Origin: Ponticaulis sp.
GTDB lineage: Bacteria > Pseudomonadota > Alphaproteobacteria > Caulobacterales > Hyphomonadaceae
DNA: 35,309 nucleotides
Reading direction: 5' to 3'
NCBI GenBank assembly: GCA_002723155.1
Contig: PBNO01000006.1
Span: forward strand, 221,109 to 256,417
The position numbers were made by a program, and so were the translations under genes. Of this stretch, positions 1-7,722 are shown one piece after another (the first letter of the stretch is position 1; each line of letters begins with the position of its first letter). The notes beneath the pieces are model-generated. The model did not search any database, was not told where the DNA came from, and saw only the letters and a list, made by a program, of their open reading frames with translations.

Positions 1-1025
1 GGTTGGAAGTAGGTGAGCTTGGGAAGGGCGTCATCCGCACCGGGCGGCGGTATGCCGAAGCCGGTTGCGCTCAGCCCTTCGCGGGCAAGGTGATGAAGAT
101 AGTTCAGGTCGCCCCGTTCCTCCTCATCCTCGCTGGAGGCCCATAACTCTTCGGGCGGCAGCCAGTTCTCAAACGGCTTATAAAAAAGCGGGGGATGTTT
201 GGATCGTGGAACGGTGTCATCCCAGCCGAATGCCGACCGTGGTCGGTCATGAGAGCAGGGACCCAGAATCTGGAAACCTGTTTTGTTTTTCTGTGTCCCG
301 GATAAGTCTGTCGACTTTCCGGGATGACAGGAACGTGCCTTCCAAACCAGGCGTTCGGCCATCAGGTCTGCGCGTTTCAGAACGCGCGGCAGGCGCGCCA
401 TTCGCGCCATGAGATCGGCAATCGAAACAACGCTCAGCGGGTCCGGCGTAAAGCTCAGCCCACGTCGCTCCGACCCTTTACGGTTATAGGAGATATCAGG
501 TGTGGTGACGCTGAAGCCACCAACACGCGGAGTCTCGCTGGTCAGCCGTCTCAGCTCCAATTCCTGCTGGCGGATAAGGCCTGTCAGCTCTTGTTCCGGC
601 GCGGGATGCGATTTCCGCTCTGGCGGGGCAGAGGGTACGAAGCCGCGCTCGATCAGCTGGGCAGCGAGCCACAATATGTAACAGCGCAGCGTGTATTCCA
701 CCCGGCGGATATGGGTAAGAAAGCGCTGTCTATAGCGCAGCTGCATATATGCAGATGTTGTCATCCCGTGCGCATTGCAGCGCGAAGCGGTGCTTTGCAG
801 ATACGGGACCTGATCTGTGGACGGTGCTCGCTTCAGGTCCCGGATCAGCAGTGCATCATTGTCATGCTGCACAGCATCCGGGATGACAGACGTCGAGAAA
901 GCCTCAGGTGGCGCTTCGCGGTAATCCTCAACAAAGCCGGAGAGCCGAGCGATATAGCCCGCCAACCGCCGCGCTATGGCGCGCGGCGTGAAACGGTTCG
1001 TCTCTGTCTCCGGTGAGGTTTGCAT
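1..1025 (-). CDS. Hypothetical protein with two in-frame repeat insertions (3' end outside window)
   Basis: The minus strand is open for 341 codons from an ATG at 1025-1023 to the left edge. An in-frame TGA lies nine codons upstream and there is no alternative start between them, so the start is well defined although no clear ribosome binding site is seen. The protein begins MQTSPETETNRF and is rich in Arg and Leu. A helical stretch (YMQLRYRQRFLTHIRRVEYT) is followed by a hydrophobic segment (LRCYILWLAAQLIERGF) and a Pro/acidic C-terminal part. I recognise no family. Two palindromic repeats (215-329 and 759-888) interrupt the reading frame without a stop, each adding about 40 residues of foreign-looking peptide. 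High G/C at third positions supports real coding. Plus-strand open frames here are shadows. Confidence 0.72.
   Translation of the reverse strand, partial: MQTSPETETNRFTPRAIARRLAGYIARLSGFVEDYREAPPEAFSTSVIPDAVQHDNDALLIRDLKRAPSTDQVPYLQSTASRCNAHGMTTSAYMQLRYRQRFLTHIRRVEYTLRCYILWLAAQLIERGFVPSAPPERKSHPAPEQELTGLIRQQELELRRLTSETPRVGGFSVTTPDISYNRKGSERRGLSFTPDPLSVVSIADLMARMARLPRVLKRADLMAERLVWKARSCHPGKSTDLSGTQKNKTGFQILGPCSHDRPRSAFGWDDTVPRSKHPPLFYKPFENWLPPEELWASSEDEEERGDLNYLHHLAREGLSATGFGIPPPGADDALPKLTYFQ
215..329 (-). repeat. Palindromic repeat element, copy A, inside a coding frame
   Basis: The element is bounded by TGTCATCCC (215-223) and its exact inverse GGGATGACA (321-329). It contains an inner palindrome CCGACC-GT-GGTCGG (233-246). 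Read on the minus strand it begins TGTCATCCCGGA and soon has ATCCGGGAC, as does copy B at 759-888. It is translated within the host gene as a segment starting CHPGKSTDLSG and ending SAFGWDD. Similar GTCATCCC-ended repeats are common in alphaproteobacterial genomes (general knowledge); the exact family is not assigned. Confidence 0.75.
759..888 (-). repeat. Palindromic repeat element, copy B, inside a coding frame
   Basis: Bounded by TGTCATCCC (759-767) and GGGATGACA (880-888). Inner inverted repeats are GGGACCTG (805-812) with CAGGTCCC (834-841), and ATGCTG-CA-CAGCAT (864-877). It has the same orientation as copy A but is read in another frame, giving a segment that starts VIPDAVQHDND and contains LLIRDLKRAP, again without a stop codon. 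It lies near residue 46 onward of the host protein. Confidence 0.75.
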
Positions 1026-1202
1026 GCAGGAAGTATGGGGGTGAGATCAGGGACGGGGGATAAGTTTGCGATACGCCATGGATAGGTTTGTCGTGCCGGT
1101 TTCCTACGAACATCACGACATCAAAAATCTACGATAAAGGTTTTTTAGAGACAGGAATCGGATAGCGTGAATAATACCTCTCCTGAGGATCGAGGTGCAA
1201 TA

Positions 1203-1222
1203 AATTTCTACTATAAGTAGAT
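1203..1222 (+). promoter_or_regulatory. Hairpin upstream of the methyltransferase; Cas12a crRNA-repeat-like
   Basis: The 20-mer AATTTCTACTATAAGTAGAT contains the perfect inverted repeat TCTACT-ATA-AGTAGA (1207-1221). It lies 60 bp before the methyltransferase ATG. As a possible -10 element, TATAAG (1212-1217) sits inside it, so it could be an operator for autoregulation. From memory, it matches the LbCas12a mature crRNA repeat (AATTTCTACTAAGTGTAGAT) at 17 of 20 positions, with all differences in the loop. No second repeat copy and no cas gene are seen in the window. The core CTATAAGTA recurs before the endonuclease gene. Confidence 0.5.
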
Positions 1223-1282
1223 ATTGATTTGTGATTCAGTTTGTGCAATGAGAACAAATGGTGATCATTAGAGGTGCGGCTT

Positions 1283-2419
1283 ATGTCTAAATCTGTTATC
1301 GATTTGTTTTGCGGTGCTGGTGGACTTTCGGAAGGTTTTCGCCAAGTCGGCTACTCGGTCTTAGCAGGTAACGACATTGACGAAGCGGCAGGTAGAACCT
1401 TTGACCGGATGCACCCCGAAGCGCGCTTCTTGAGCGGTCCTATTGAGAACCTATCAGCCAAACAATTCCTATCGGCTGCGGGTCTGAAGAAAAGCGAATT
1501 AGACGTTCTTATCGGTGGGCCACCATGCCAAGGCTTTTCGGTCTATAACCACCAACGCGGCCTACACGATGAACGCTCTTCGTTGTACCTCGAATACCTA
1601 CGGATAGTCGAAGGGTTAAACCCGAAGTGGGTAGTCCTTGAGAATGTAACCGGCATGCAGTCAGCCGGGAACGGGGCGGCTATACAAGGGATTATAAAAG
1701 GACTCGAGGACTTGGGGTATCGTGTCGAAGCGAAAACCCTGAAAGCCGAAGAATATGGTATCCCACAGGAACGCCGCCGCATTCTCTTTGTAGGCAATCG
1801 CCTAGGGCTTCCTATTCGCTGGCCTATGCCTACGCACGGCCCCGGCCTGTTGCCTTTCGTCACTGTTAGAGACGCGATAGGCGACCTTCCAGAACTTGAG
1901 AACGGCGGTACATACGAAGGCGGCAAGTATGTAAGCCGTGCTAAGGGCGACTTCCAGAAATACGTACGCGAAGGCTCTACGGGCGTTACTAACCACGGTG
2001 CACCACGACTAGGTGCAATCAATATGCAGCGCTTAGAGCATATCCCACCTGGCGGCTCGTGGCGCGATATCCCGTTCGACCTACTTCCAAAGGGTATGAA
2101 ACGGGCGAAGCGTTCCGACCATACAAAGCGCTACGGGCGTCTTCGTTGGGAGGGGCTCTCTTCGACCATCCTAACAAAATGCGATATCCATTGGGGTGCT
2201 TATATCCACCCGGAGCAAGACCGTTCTATCAGCGTACGCGAAGCTGCTCGCTTCCAGTCATTCCCTGACTGGTTCGAGTTCTCCGGGTCTAGGACTGAAC
2301 AGTACGTGCAAGTTGGCAACGCTGTACCACCCTTGTTAGGAAGGAAGATTGCTGAAACGATTCTAGCGATTGAATCGGGCGAAGAGATTCCTAGCGAACC
2401 TATTCCCCTTAGCGCTTAG
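1283..2419 (+). CDS. DNA (cytosine-5-)-methyltransferase of a type II restriction-modification system
   Basis: Transfers a methyl group from S-adenosylmethionine to C5 of cytosine in a target site, protecting the host from the partner nuclease. The ordered C5-MTase motifs are clear: motif I DLFCGAGG near the N-terminus, motif IV GGPPCQGFS with the catalytic Cys, motif VI ENV, motif VIII QERRR, and motif X GNAVPP near the C-terminus. At 378 aa it is full length. I chose ATG 1283 because GAGGT (1271-1275) sits 7 nt upstream; a GTG at 1274 would overlap that site. It converges on the NotI-like endonuclease, overlapping by 11 bp. Codon use (more A/T-ending codons, many CTA and TAT) differs from parC next door, suggesting horizontal acquisition. 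The target sequence cannot be read from the protein. Confidence 0.95.
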   Translation: MSKSVIDLFCGAGGLSEGFRQVGYSVLAGNDIDEAAGRTFDRMHPEARFLSGPIENLSAKQFLSAAGLKKSELDVLIGGPPCQGFSVYNHQRGLHDERSSLYLEYLRIVEGLNPKWVVLENVTGMQSAGNGAAIQGIIKGLEDLGYRVEAKTLKAEEYGIPQERRRILFVGNRLGLPIRWPMPTHGPGLLPFVTVRDAIGDLPELENGGTYEGGKYVSRAKGDFQKYVREGSTGVTNHGAPRLGAINMQRLEHIPPGGSWRDIPFDLLPKGMKRAKRSDHTKRYGRLRWEGLSSTILTKCDIHWGAYIHPEQDRSISVREAARFQSFPDWFEFSGSRTEQYVQVGNAVPPLLGRKIAETILAIESGEEIPSEPIPLSA

Positions 2420-3335
2420 TTAGCTTAGCCGCCTTCTGAATCAGCAGGTTTTCATACGCGCCTTCAGGCGGTAGATTTTGCGGCGACACGAACGCATAGG
2501 CTAGCTGGTCTACGGTCGTCGTAAAGCGTTGCACGAACTTTAGCGGGCGCGTCCCCTCTGCATCTTCGTCGCCAAGCTTATAGGTCTTGAACGTCACGGT
2601 GCCTAACCCCTGCGGGTATGCTGAGAGCTTCCCGCCTAGGCGTGTAAGAATGCGTTGAAATACGGCGTCTGGTAGGATGAAAAACAATCCGTGTGTCGCC
2701 AAGCGTTCGCGGCGTAGGGCATGGCCCTTATAGATCACCTGCGGAAGAATACGCTTGTTGACGTTTTCCCAATTGAAGCCCGCCGTCGTCGAATAGGCGG
2801 AAGGGTCTATCGGCGCTTCGGGCGGCGTGGCGTAGAAGGCGTTCGACGTGTCTTTATAGCTGTTCGTTGTGTCGATACTCTGGACCTCGATAGCAACGAT
2901 AGCGACCGGGCTAAGGTCTTCGGGCGATGGTTTTGCTAGGATATAATCAACTTTGAAAGACCCGCGACGTCCTTCCGGCGACGGCGACGCAATGCTGATC
3001 TCTTCCGCGAAACCTTGCCCGTAGACCATGATTTCGTTTCCAGTCATAGTTCCAGCGGCGAAGCGACTAGCCATTTCATCGGGCGATACAGTCTCAGACG
3101 CCGCGCCGAAGCATTCCTGCGCGACTTCTGCGATAACCTTGAACCTGTCACCGTAGAGCCTGTTAGGACAGATAATAACGGGCTCTTCGGTCGCGGACTT
3201 AAGCGCACAGGCCCCGCCCGAACGGGTCTTCTTGCATTTAGTATCGACGAAAGGACACCACCGCGAATCCGCGTTTTTACGGCTCTTCTCCGTACCGGGA
3301 GTTGCTCCGTGAAATTCTTCTATCCAAGTAGCCAA
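2409..3335 (-). CDS. NotI-like type II restriction endonuclease
   Basis: Predicted to cut unmethylated DNA at a site protected by the adjacent methyltransferase. The N-terminal part has Cys motifs typical of NotI's metal-binding region: WCPF...TKCKK...GGAC...IICPNR (about residues 27-59). The PD-(D/E)xK core appears as FKVDYILAK followed by AIEVQSIDTTNSY. This matches my memory of NotI (FSFDWTLAE...GVLEIQTMDFHGSY). The length, 308 aa, is a little shorter than NotI. An in-frame TGA lies two codons upstream of the TTG at 3335, so TTG is the earliest possible start; the ribosome site is weak. The 3' end overlaps the methyltransferase by 11 bp. Family assignment is firm by motif; an 8-bp GC-rich recognition site is only an extrapolation. 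Confidence 0.85.
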   Translation of the reverse strand: MATWIEEFHGATPGTEKSRKNADSRWCPFVDTKCKKTRSGGACALKSATEEPVIICPNRLYGDRFKVIAEVAQECFGAASETVSPDEMASRFAAGTMTGNEIMVYGQGFAEEISIASPSPEGRRGSFKVDYILAKPSPEDLSPVAIVAIEVQSIDTTNSYKDTSNAFYATPPEAPIDPSAYSTTAGFNWENVNKRILPQVIYKGHALRRERLATHGLFFILPDAVFQRILTRLGGKLSAYPQGLGTVTFKTYKLGDEDAEGTRPLKFVQRFTTTVDQLAYAFVSPQNLPPEGAYENLLIQKAAKLTKR

Positions 3336-3362
3336 CGTTCATACCCACTAAATTGAACGATA

Positions 3363-3390
3363 CTTATAGAAGGAATTGTTGCCTCAGCAA
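3363..3390 (-). promoter_or_regulatory. Candidate promoter of the NotI-like endonuclease gene
   Basis: On the minus strand, TTGCTG (3390-3385), 16 nt, then TATAAG (3368-3363) resembles a sigma-70 promoter; transcription would start about 20 nt before the TTG codon. The -10 region lies in CTATAAGTA (3369-3361), the same nonamer found inside the hairpin before the methyltransferase (1211-1219). A shared operator is possible. The rest of the 180-bp gap to parC shows no gene. Confidence 0.4.
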
Positions 3391-3515
3391 GCTTCGGTGG
3401 AGTTGTGTAATGTTTTCTACGAGCATATTTCGCAAACTGATATCCCCACAATTCCTGACATATCCACACGACAAGGGCTCCGACTCAGCTAAATTGACAG
3501 GTTAGGAGAATACCC

Positions 3516-5753
3516 ATGTCTGACCTGATGGATTCTGGCGAAGAGAACATCATCGATGAGAGCATGAACGAAGCGCTGTCGCGGCGCTATCTGGCTTATG
3601 CTCTGTCCACCATTACCAGCCGGGCGCTGCCGGACGTGCGCGACGGTCTGAAACCCGTTCAGCGCCGCATTCTCTATGCGATGCGCGAGCTGAAGCTGAA
3701 CCCTGACGCAAGCTATCGTAAGTGTGCGAAAATCGTCGGTGAGGTGATGGGTAACTATCACCCGCACGGTGATAGCGCGATTTACGACACGCTGGTGCGT
3801 CTGGCGCAAAGCTTCTCGGTTCGTTATCCGCTGGTCGATGGTCAGGGCAATTTCGGCAATATTGACGGCGATAGCGCGGCGGCCATGCGTTACACTGAAA
3901 GCCGGATGACGGCAGCGGCCAAGCTGCTGCTGGACGGGCTGGACGAGAACGCTGTCGATTTCCGCGACACCTATGACGAGCAGGACTCTGAACCTGTCGT
4001 TCTGCCGGCGGCCTATCCGAACCTGCTGGCGAACGGCGCGACGGGTATCGCCGTGGGCATGGCGACCAGCATTCCGCCGCACAACGCTGCCGAGCTGATC
4101 GATGCCTGCCTGATCCTTGTCGACAATAAAAACGCAGAGCTGGACGAGCTTCTGGAAGTGATGCCGGGCCCTGACTTCCCGACGGGCGGCACGCTGGTCG
4201 AAAGCAAGGACACCATTCGCGAGGCGTATGCGACGGGCCGTGGCGGTTTCCGCATCCGTGCGAAATGGGAGAAGGAAGACCTTGGCCGTGGCACCTGGCA
4301 GATCGTCGTCACGGAGATCCCGTATCAGGTTCAGAAAGGTAAGCTGATTGAGCGCCTGGCTGAGCTGATCGACGCGAAGAAAGTGCCTCTGCTTGGCGAT
4401 GTGCGCGATGAGAGCGCCGAGGACATTCGCCTCGTGCTGGAGCCTAAATCCAAGACGGTTGACCCGGATATGCTGATGGAGAGCCTCTACAAGCTGTCCG
4501 ATCTGGAAAGCCGCTTCTCCATGAACCTGAACGTGCTGGATAAGGGCGCGCCGAAAGTGATGAACCTGAAAGAGGTTCTGATGGCGTATCTTTCCCACCG
4601 TCAGGAAGTGGTAGTGCGCATCGCCCAGCACCAGCTGGATAAGACGCTTGCCCGTCTTGAGGTGCTGGAAGGCTATCTGGTTGCTTTCCTGAATCTTGAT
4701 GAGGTGATCCGCATCATCCGCGAGGAAGACCATCCGAAATCCGAGCTGATGAAGGCTTTCAACCTGACGGAAAATCAGGCCGAGGCTATTCTCAACATGC
4801 GTCTGCGTTCTCTTCGTAAGCTGGAAGAGATGGAAATCCGCGGCGAGCATGCTGAGCTTGAGAAAAAGCGCGACAAGCTGGAAGCCCTGATCAAAAGCCC
4901 TGCCAAGCAGTGGAAAGAGGTCGCGAAGGGCCTCACCGAAGCGCGCAAAGTGTTCGATCCGTCTACCCAGCTTGGCCGTCGCCGCTCTATCTTCGGTGAA
5001 GCACCAGCCGCTGACGTGGGCGATATGATCGCTGAAGCGCTGATCGTGCGTGAGCCGATTACGGTTGTCCTCTCAGAGCAGGGCTGGATCCGCGCGCTGA
5101 AGGGCCACAATAACGATCTTGAGAAGGTGAAGTTCAAGGATGGCGACGGGCTGGCGCTGAGTTGTCAGATGGAAACCACCGACAAGCTCATTCTCATGTC
5201 GTCAGACGGGCGGGCCTTCACGCTGGGCGGTGACAAACTGCCGGGTGGACGCGGCGCAGGCGAGCCAATCCGCTTCCAGATTGATCTGGAAGACGAACAC
5301 TCCATTACGGATATGTTCCGCCTGAACCCTGAAGGTAAGCGCTTCATGGCGTCTAAGGCTGGCTATGGCTTTATCTGTCAGGAGGCTGATCTGGTCTCCG
5401 CGCGTAAGGCCGGCAAGCAGGTGGTGACCACGTCGTCTGACAGCCCGCTGCTCATCTCCAAGGTGGCTGTGGGTGATAAGGTCGCCGTGATTGGCGATAA
5501 CCGTAAGCTTCTGATCTTTGATCTGGCAGACCTGCCGGAAATGCCGCGCGGTAAGGGCGTGAAGCTGCAATCCTATAAGGATGGCGGCCTGCTCGATGCG
5601 ATGGTGTTCAGCGAGGCAGATGGCTTCGTGGTGACCGAAGCCTCCGGCCGTCAGCGCACCTTCCCGGACTGGCAGGACTGGAACGGCCGACGGGCAGGGG
5701 CAGGGCGCATGGTGATGCGTGGCTTCCCGCGCAGCGGTAAGTTCGACGGCTAG
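3516..5753 (+). CDS. parC: DNA topoisomerase IV subunit A
   Basis: The DNA-cleaving subunit of topoisomerase IV, which with ParE unlinks replicated chromosomes. The winged-helix/tower breakage-reunion domain starts near residue 25 ([29 protein letters not shown]). The catalytic tyrosine is Y126 in [10 protein letters not shown]. The quinolone-determining region is [11 protein letters not shown], with Ser87 and Asp91 at the usual positions, so no classical resistance change at Ser is seen. The C-terminal third carries degenerate beta-pinwheel repeats. It is 745 aa, normal for an alphaproteobacterial ParC, and lacks the GyrA box of gyrase. TAGGAGA precedes the ATG at good spacing. A 453-codon antisense frame over its 5' half is a by-product of codon bias. 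Confidence 0.95.
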   Translation: MSDLMDSGEENIIDESMNEALSRRYLAYALSTITSRALPDVRDGLKPVQRRILYAMRELKLNPDASYRKCAKIVGEVMGNYHPHGDSAIYDTLVRLAQSFSVRYPLVDGQGNFGNIDGDSAAAMRYTESRMTAAAKLLLDGLDENAVDFRDTYDEQDSEPVVLPAAYPNLLANGATGIAVGMATSIPPHNAAELIDACLILVDNKNAELDELLEVMPGPDFPTGGTLVESKDTIREAYATGRGGFRIRAKWEKEDLGRGTWQIVVTEIPYQVQKGKLIERLAELIDAKKVPLLGDVRDESAEDIRLVLEPKSKTVDPDMLMESLYKLSDLESRFSMNLNVLDKGAPKVMNLKEVLMAYLSHRQEVVVRIAQHQLDKTLARLEVLEGYLVAFLNLDEVIRIIREEDHPKSELMKAFNLTENQAEAILNMRLRSLRKLEEMEIRGEHAELEKKRDKLEALIKSPAKQWKEVAKGLTEARKVFDPSTQLGRRRSIFGEAPAADVGDMIAEALIVREPITVVLSEQGWIRALKGHNNDLEKVKFKDGDGLALSCQMETTDKLILMSSDGRAFTLGGDKLPGGRGAGEPIRFQIDLEDEHSITDMFRLNPEGKRFMASKAGYGFICQEADLVSARKAGKQVVTTSSDSPLLISKVAVGDKVAVIGDNRKLLIFDLADLPEMPRGKGVKLQSYKDGGLLDAMVFSEADGFVVTEASGRQRTFPDWQDWNGRRAGAGRMVMRGFPRSGKFDG

Positions 5754-5766
5754 GCTTTAGGCAGTA

Positions 5767-6576
5767 TCAAAGAGATGTCAGGATCGCGCCGAGGAGAGCC
5801 TCTGGCGCGTCTTCCTGTATCAGATGGGCTGCACCAGATATGGGCGTGAAACTGTTGGCCTGAAGTAAATCGGCCAGCCGCCTTCCGCGCTCGATCGGGA
5901 TAAAGCTGTCTTCCTCGCCCCAGATGATGTGCACCGGAAAGTTTGGCTTCGCGTAAAGGCTCTCCAGGGCTGCAATATTCTCATTCGAGGCATGGGCGAT
6001 CTGGCGATAAAAGGCGGGCCTGCCTGCTTCGCCGGAATAAGGGCGAAGATAGATATCAGAGACCTCAGTGCTCAGCGGCAAATGGGCGGCGTTCTGGATA
6101 TAGGCATGGAAAAGCGCCTCATGTGCGTAGTCCGGCAGGCCTGCAAAGGCCTCTTCATGCGCGGCGACGTGCCGGTAAAACGGTGAGCCGGAGGGCAGCA
6201 GCGCGACAGCATCAATCAGATGGAGTGAGCTATATTCCAGACGGTGAATGAAATGCCCGCGAAGGGCGGCCAGCCCGCCAAAATCGTGTGCGATCACGCG
6301 AGGGCGCTCAAGCTGCCAATGAGCTAGCAGTTCCACCAGCAAGTCCGATTGCACGGACTCATCAAGGCGCATATCCGCAGGCTTATCTGACTGCCCCGTG
6401 CCCAGCATGTCGAACACAAACACCTGATGCGATTTTTCGAGCCATGGTACCAGTTTCCGCCAGCATTGGGACGACCATGGAAAGCCATGCACCAGCACAA
6501 CAGGTGGGCCGCTGCCAAGCGATCCCCATGCGATTTCGTGTCCGCGAAACGGATAGCGCTGGTCCAGTGAAAGCAT
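5767..6576 (-). CDS. Alpha/beta hydrolase with Asp nucleophile (haloalkane dehalogenase/epoxide hydrolase-like)
   Basis: Probably a soluble hydrolase of small hydrophobic substrates. The oxyanion region is VLVHGFPWSSQCW. The nucleophile elbow is AHDFGG with Asp (residue 98 from this start) instead of Ser, which is typical of haloalkane dehalogenases, fluoroacetate dehalogenases and epoxide hydrolases. The acid is in WGEEDSFIP and the catalytic His in GAAHLIQED. I prefer ATG 6576 because GAGGG lies 5 nt before it; the ATG at 6588 has no ribosome site. It is divergent from an ArsR-type regulator across a short region with inverted repeats, so control by that regulator is likely. The substrate is unknown; a Ser-type esterase is unlikely given the Asp. 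Confidence 0.85.
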   Translation of the reverse strand: MLSLDQRYPFRGHEIAWGSLGSGPPVVLVHGFPWSSQCWRKLVPWLEKSHQVFVFDMLGTGQSDKPADMRLDESVQSDLLVELLAHWQLERPRVIAHDFGGLAALRGHFIHRLEYSSLHLIDAVALLPSGSPFYRHVAAHEEAFAGLPDYAHEALFHAYIQNAAHLPLSTEVSDIYLRPYSGEAGRPAFYRQIAHASNENIAALESLYAKPNFPVHIIWGEEDSFIPIERGRRLADLLQANSFTPISGAAHLIQEDAPEALLGAILTSL

Positions 6577-6591
6577 AGTCACCCTCATAAA

Positions 6592-6633
6592 TTGACATAT
6601 AGCAAAACTTCTATATGATTATGGATATGTCAA
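6592..6633 (+). promoter_or_regulatory. Promoter and nested inverted-repeat operator between hydrolase and ArsR-type genes
   Basis: TTGACA (6592-6597), 16 nt, TATGAT (6614-6619) is a near-consensus sigma-70 promoter; transcription would begin at about 6626-6627, right at the ATG of the regulator. Two nested inverted repeats lie over it: CATATAG (6596-6602) with CTATATG (6611-6617), 8 nt apart, and TTGACATAT (6592-6600) with ATATGTCAA (6625-6633). These are plausible sites for autorepression by the ArsR-type protein and co-control of the divergent hydrolase. Confidence 0.6.
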
Positions 6634-6941
6634 GGCGTGAAGATCAGATCAAGGCGATGAGCAGCGAGGTGCGGATGGAAATCCTGCGCCTGCTTCGCGA
6701 TGCGAAACAGCATTTTTCCCATCAGGAAACGGCTGATCCCGAAGCCTTTGGTGTCTGCATCAATCTGATCGCTGAAAAGCTGCAGCTCGCCCAGCCGACT
6801 GTCAGCCGTCACATCGATATTCTCAAACGGGCAGGCTTCATCACTGTGCAGCGATACCAGAAATGGTCTTACTGCCGACGCGATGAAGCAGCCCTTAGCG
6901 AGTATCGCGACTGGCTGAGTGAAACACTGAGTATTGCGTGA
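6627..6941 (+). CDS. ArsR/SmtB-family winged-helix transcriptional regulator
   Basis: A 104-aa single-domain DNA-binding protein. The winged helix covers most of its length: MSSEVRMEILRLLRD (helix 1), IAEKLQLAQPTVSRHIDILKRAGFI (helix-turn-helix, with recognition helix around PTVSRHI), and a beta-wing ending WSYCRRDE. No metal-binding CxC motif of ArsR type is seen (single Cys residues only), so it may sense a small molecule or act as a plain repressor. Start choice: ATG 6627 coincides with the predicted transcription start, implying a leaderless mRNA; ATGs at 6615 and 6621 would fall within or just after the -10 box. It likely controls the divergent hydrolase. Confidence 0.85.
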   Translation: MSRREDQIKAMSSEVRMEILRLLRDAKQHFSHQETADPEAFGVCINLIAEKLQLAQPTVSRHIDILKRAGFITVQRYQKWSYCRRDEAALSEYRDWLSETLSIA

Positions 6942-6951
6942 GGCGAGTATA

Positions 6952-6988
6952 GGCCGCCCCCAATCCCCCAAATCGGGGGTGGCGGGCC
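6952..6988 (+). terminator. GC-rich hairpin after the ArsR-type gene
   Basis: GGCCGCCCCC pairs imperfectly with GGGGGTGGCGGGCC around a short AT loop, 10 nt after the stop codon. No T-run follows, so it may be a weak or factor-assisted terminator, or an mRNA-stabilising hairpin. Confidence 0.4.
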
Positions 6989-7079
6989 TGTGTAAATCGT
7001 CAGAGAAATGCGCTGGATGCTTGCCGCTTCCTGCGGTTCTCAGTAATCTTTCGCTCTACTAAGTGGGGAGTCAGTTTTC

Positions 7080-7643
7080 ATGACTGGTTTATACGTAATT
7101 CTGGGCATTATTGCCCTTCTCGCCGTCATTGTGATCGGCATCTATAACGGCCTTGTGGCCAAGCGCCAGCAATGCCGTCAGGCCTTTGCCGATGTAGACG
7201 TTCAGCTGAAGCAACGTCGCAACCTTATCCCGAACCTCGTTGAGACGGTGAAAGGCTATGCCAGCCATGAGCGTGAAACGCTGGATGCAGTGATTTCTGC
7301 GCGCAACTCTGCGATTGCTGCGGGCTCGCCAGCTGAATCGGCTGCGGCTGAAGGCATGCTCTCTGCGGCGCTGGGTAAGATGTTTGCACTCGCGGAGGCC
7401 TATCCGGACCTCAAAGCGAACACGAACTTCCTGGAACTCCAGAAAGAGCTTTCCACAATCGAAGACAAGCTCGCTGCGGCGCGCCGCTTCTACAACTCTG
7501 CAGTTCAGCAGTACAACACAGCGCGTGAGACATTCCCTGCGGCTGTGTTTGCGAGCATGTTCGGTTTTGAGCCGGAAGAATTCTACGACCTTGGCGACGA
7601 AGTCCGCGAACAGCTCTCTGTCGTGCCGGACGTAAAGTTCTAG
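7080..7643 (+). CDS. lemA: LemA family membrane-anchored protein
   Basis: A 187-aa LemA protein: one N-terminal transmembrane helix (residues about 3-24, LYVILGIIALLAVIVIGIYN) followed by a helical-bundle domain. Family hallmarks are KRQQCRQAFADVDVQLKQRR, LIPNLVETVKGYASHE, and the C-terminal RRFYNSAVQQYN and FPAAVFASMFGF. The biochemical role of LemA proteins is unknown; in many genomes they neighbour an M48 protease or TPM-domain genes. Here no such partner is adjacent, although an M48 lipoprotein lies about 20 kb away. GGGGAG lies upstream of the ATG at slightly long spacing. It appears monocistronic and ends at a strong terminator shared with the convergent dehydrogenase. Confidence 0.92.
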   Translation: MTGLYVILGIIALLAVIVIGIYNGLVAKRQQCRQAFADVDVQLKQRRNLIPNLVETVKGYASHERETLDAVISARNSAIAAGSPAESAAAEGMLSAALGKMFALAEAYPDLKANTNFLELQKELSTIEDKLAAARRFYNSAVQQYNTARETFPAAVFASMFGFEPEEFYDLGDEVREQLSVVPDVKF

Positions 7644-7722
7644 GGTATTTTGTTCTGACCGCCCGCTTCGTGGCTTGCGCCACCTTCGCGATGGGTCGCG
7701 CTCAAGGCTGTCTTTTTAGATC

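Noticed and set aside
215-888. Insertion sequence or transposon in the left gene
   Set aside because: Both elements are about 115-130 bp with no transposase and the host frame stays open; they are short palindromic repeats.
65-1016. Two plus-strand open frames (65-412 and 324-1016) in the left-end region
   Set aside because: They lie opposite a longer minus-strand frame with better third-position G/C and a clear start. Their products are low in hydrophobic residues and have no recognisable motif.
1203-1290. A complete type V CRISPR array
   Set aside because: Only one repeat-like unit is present. No second copy occurs within a spacer length, and no cas gene is in the window.
3489-4850. 453-codon minus-strand open frame over parC
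   Set aside because: parC is certain on the plus strand. The antisense frame is rich in His, Gln and Arg and follows from parC codon bias.
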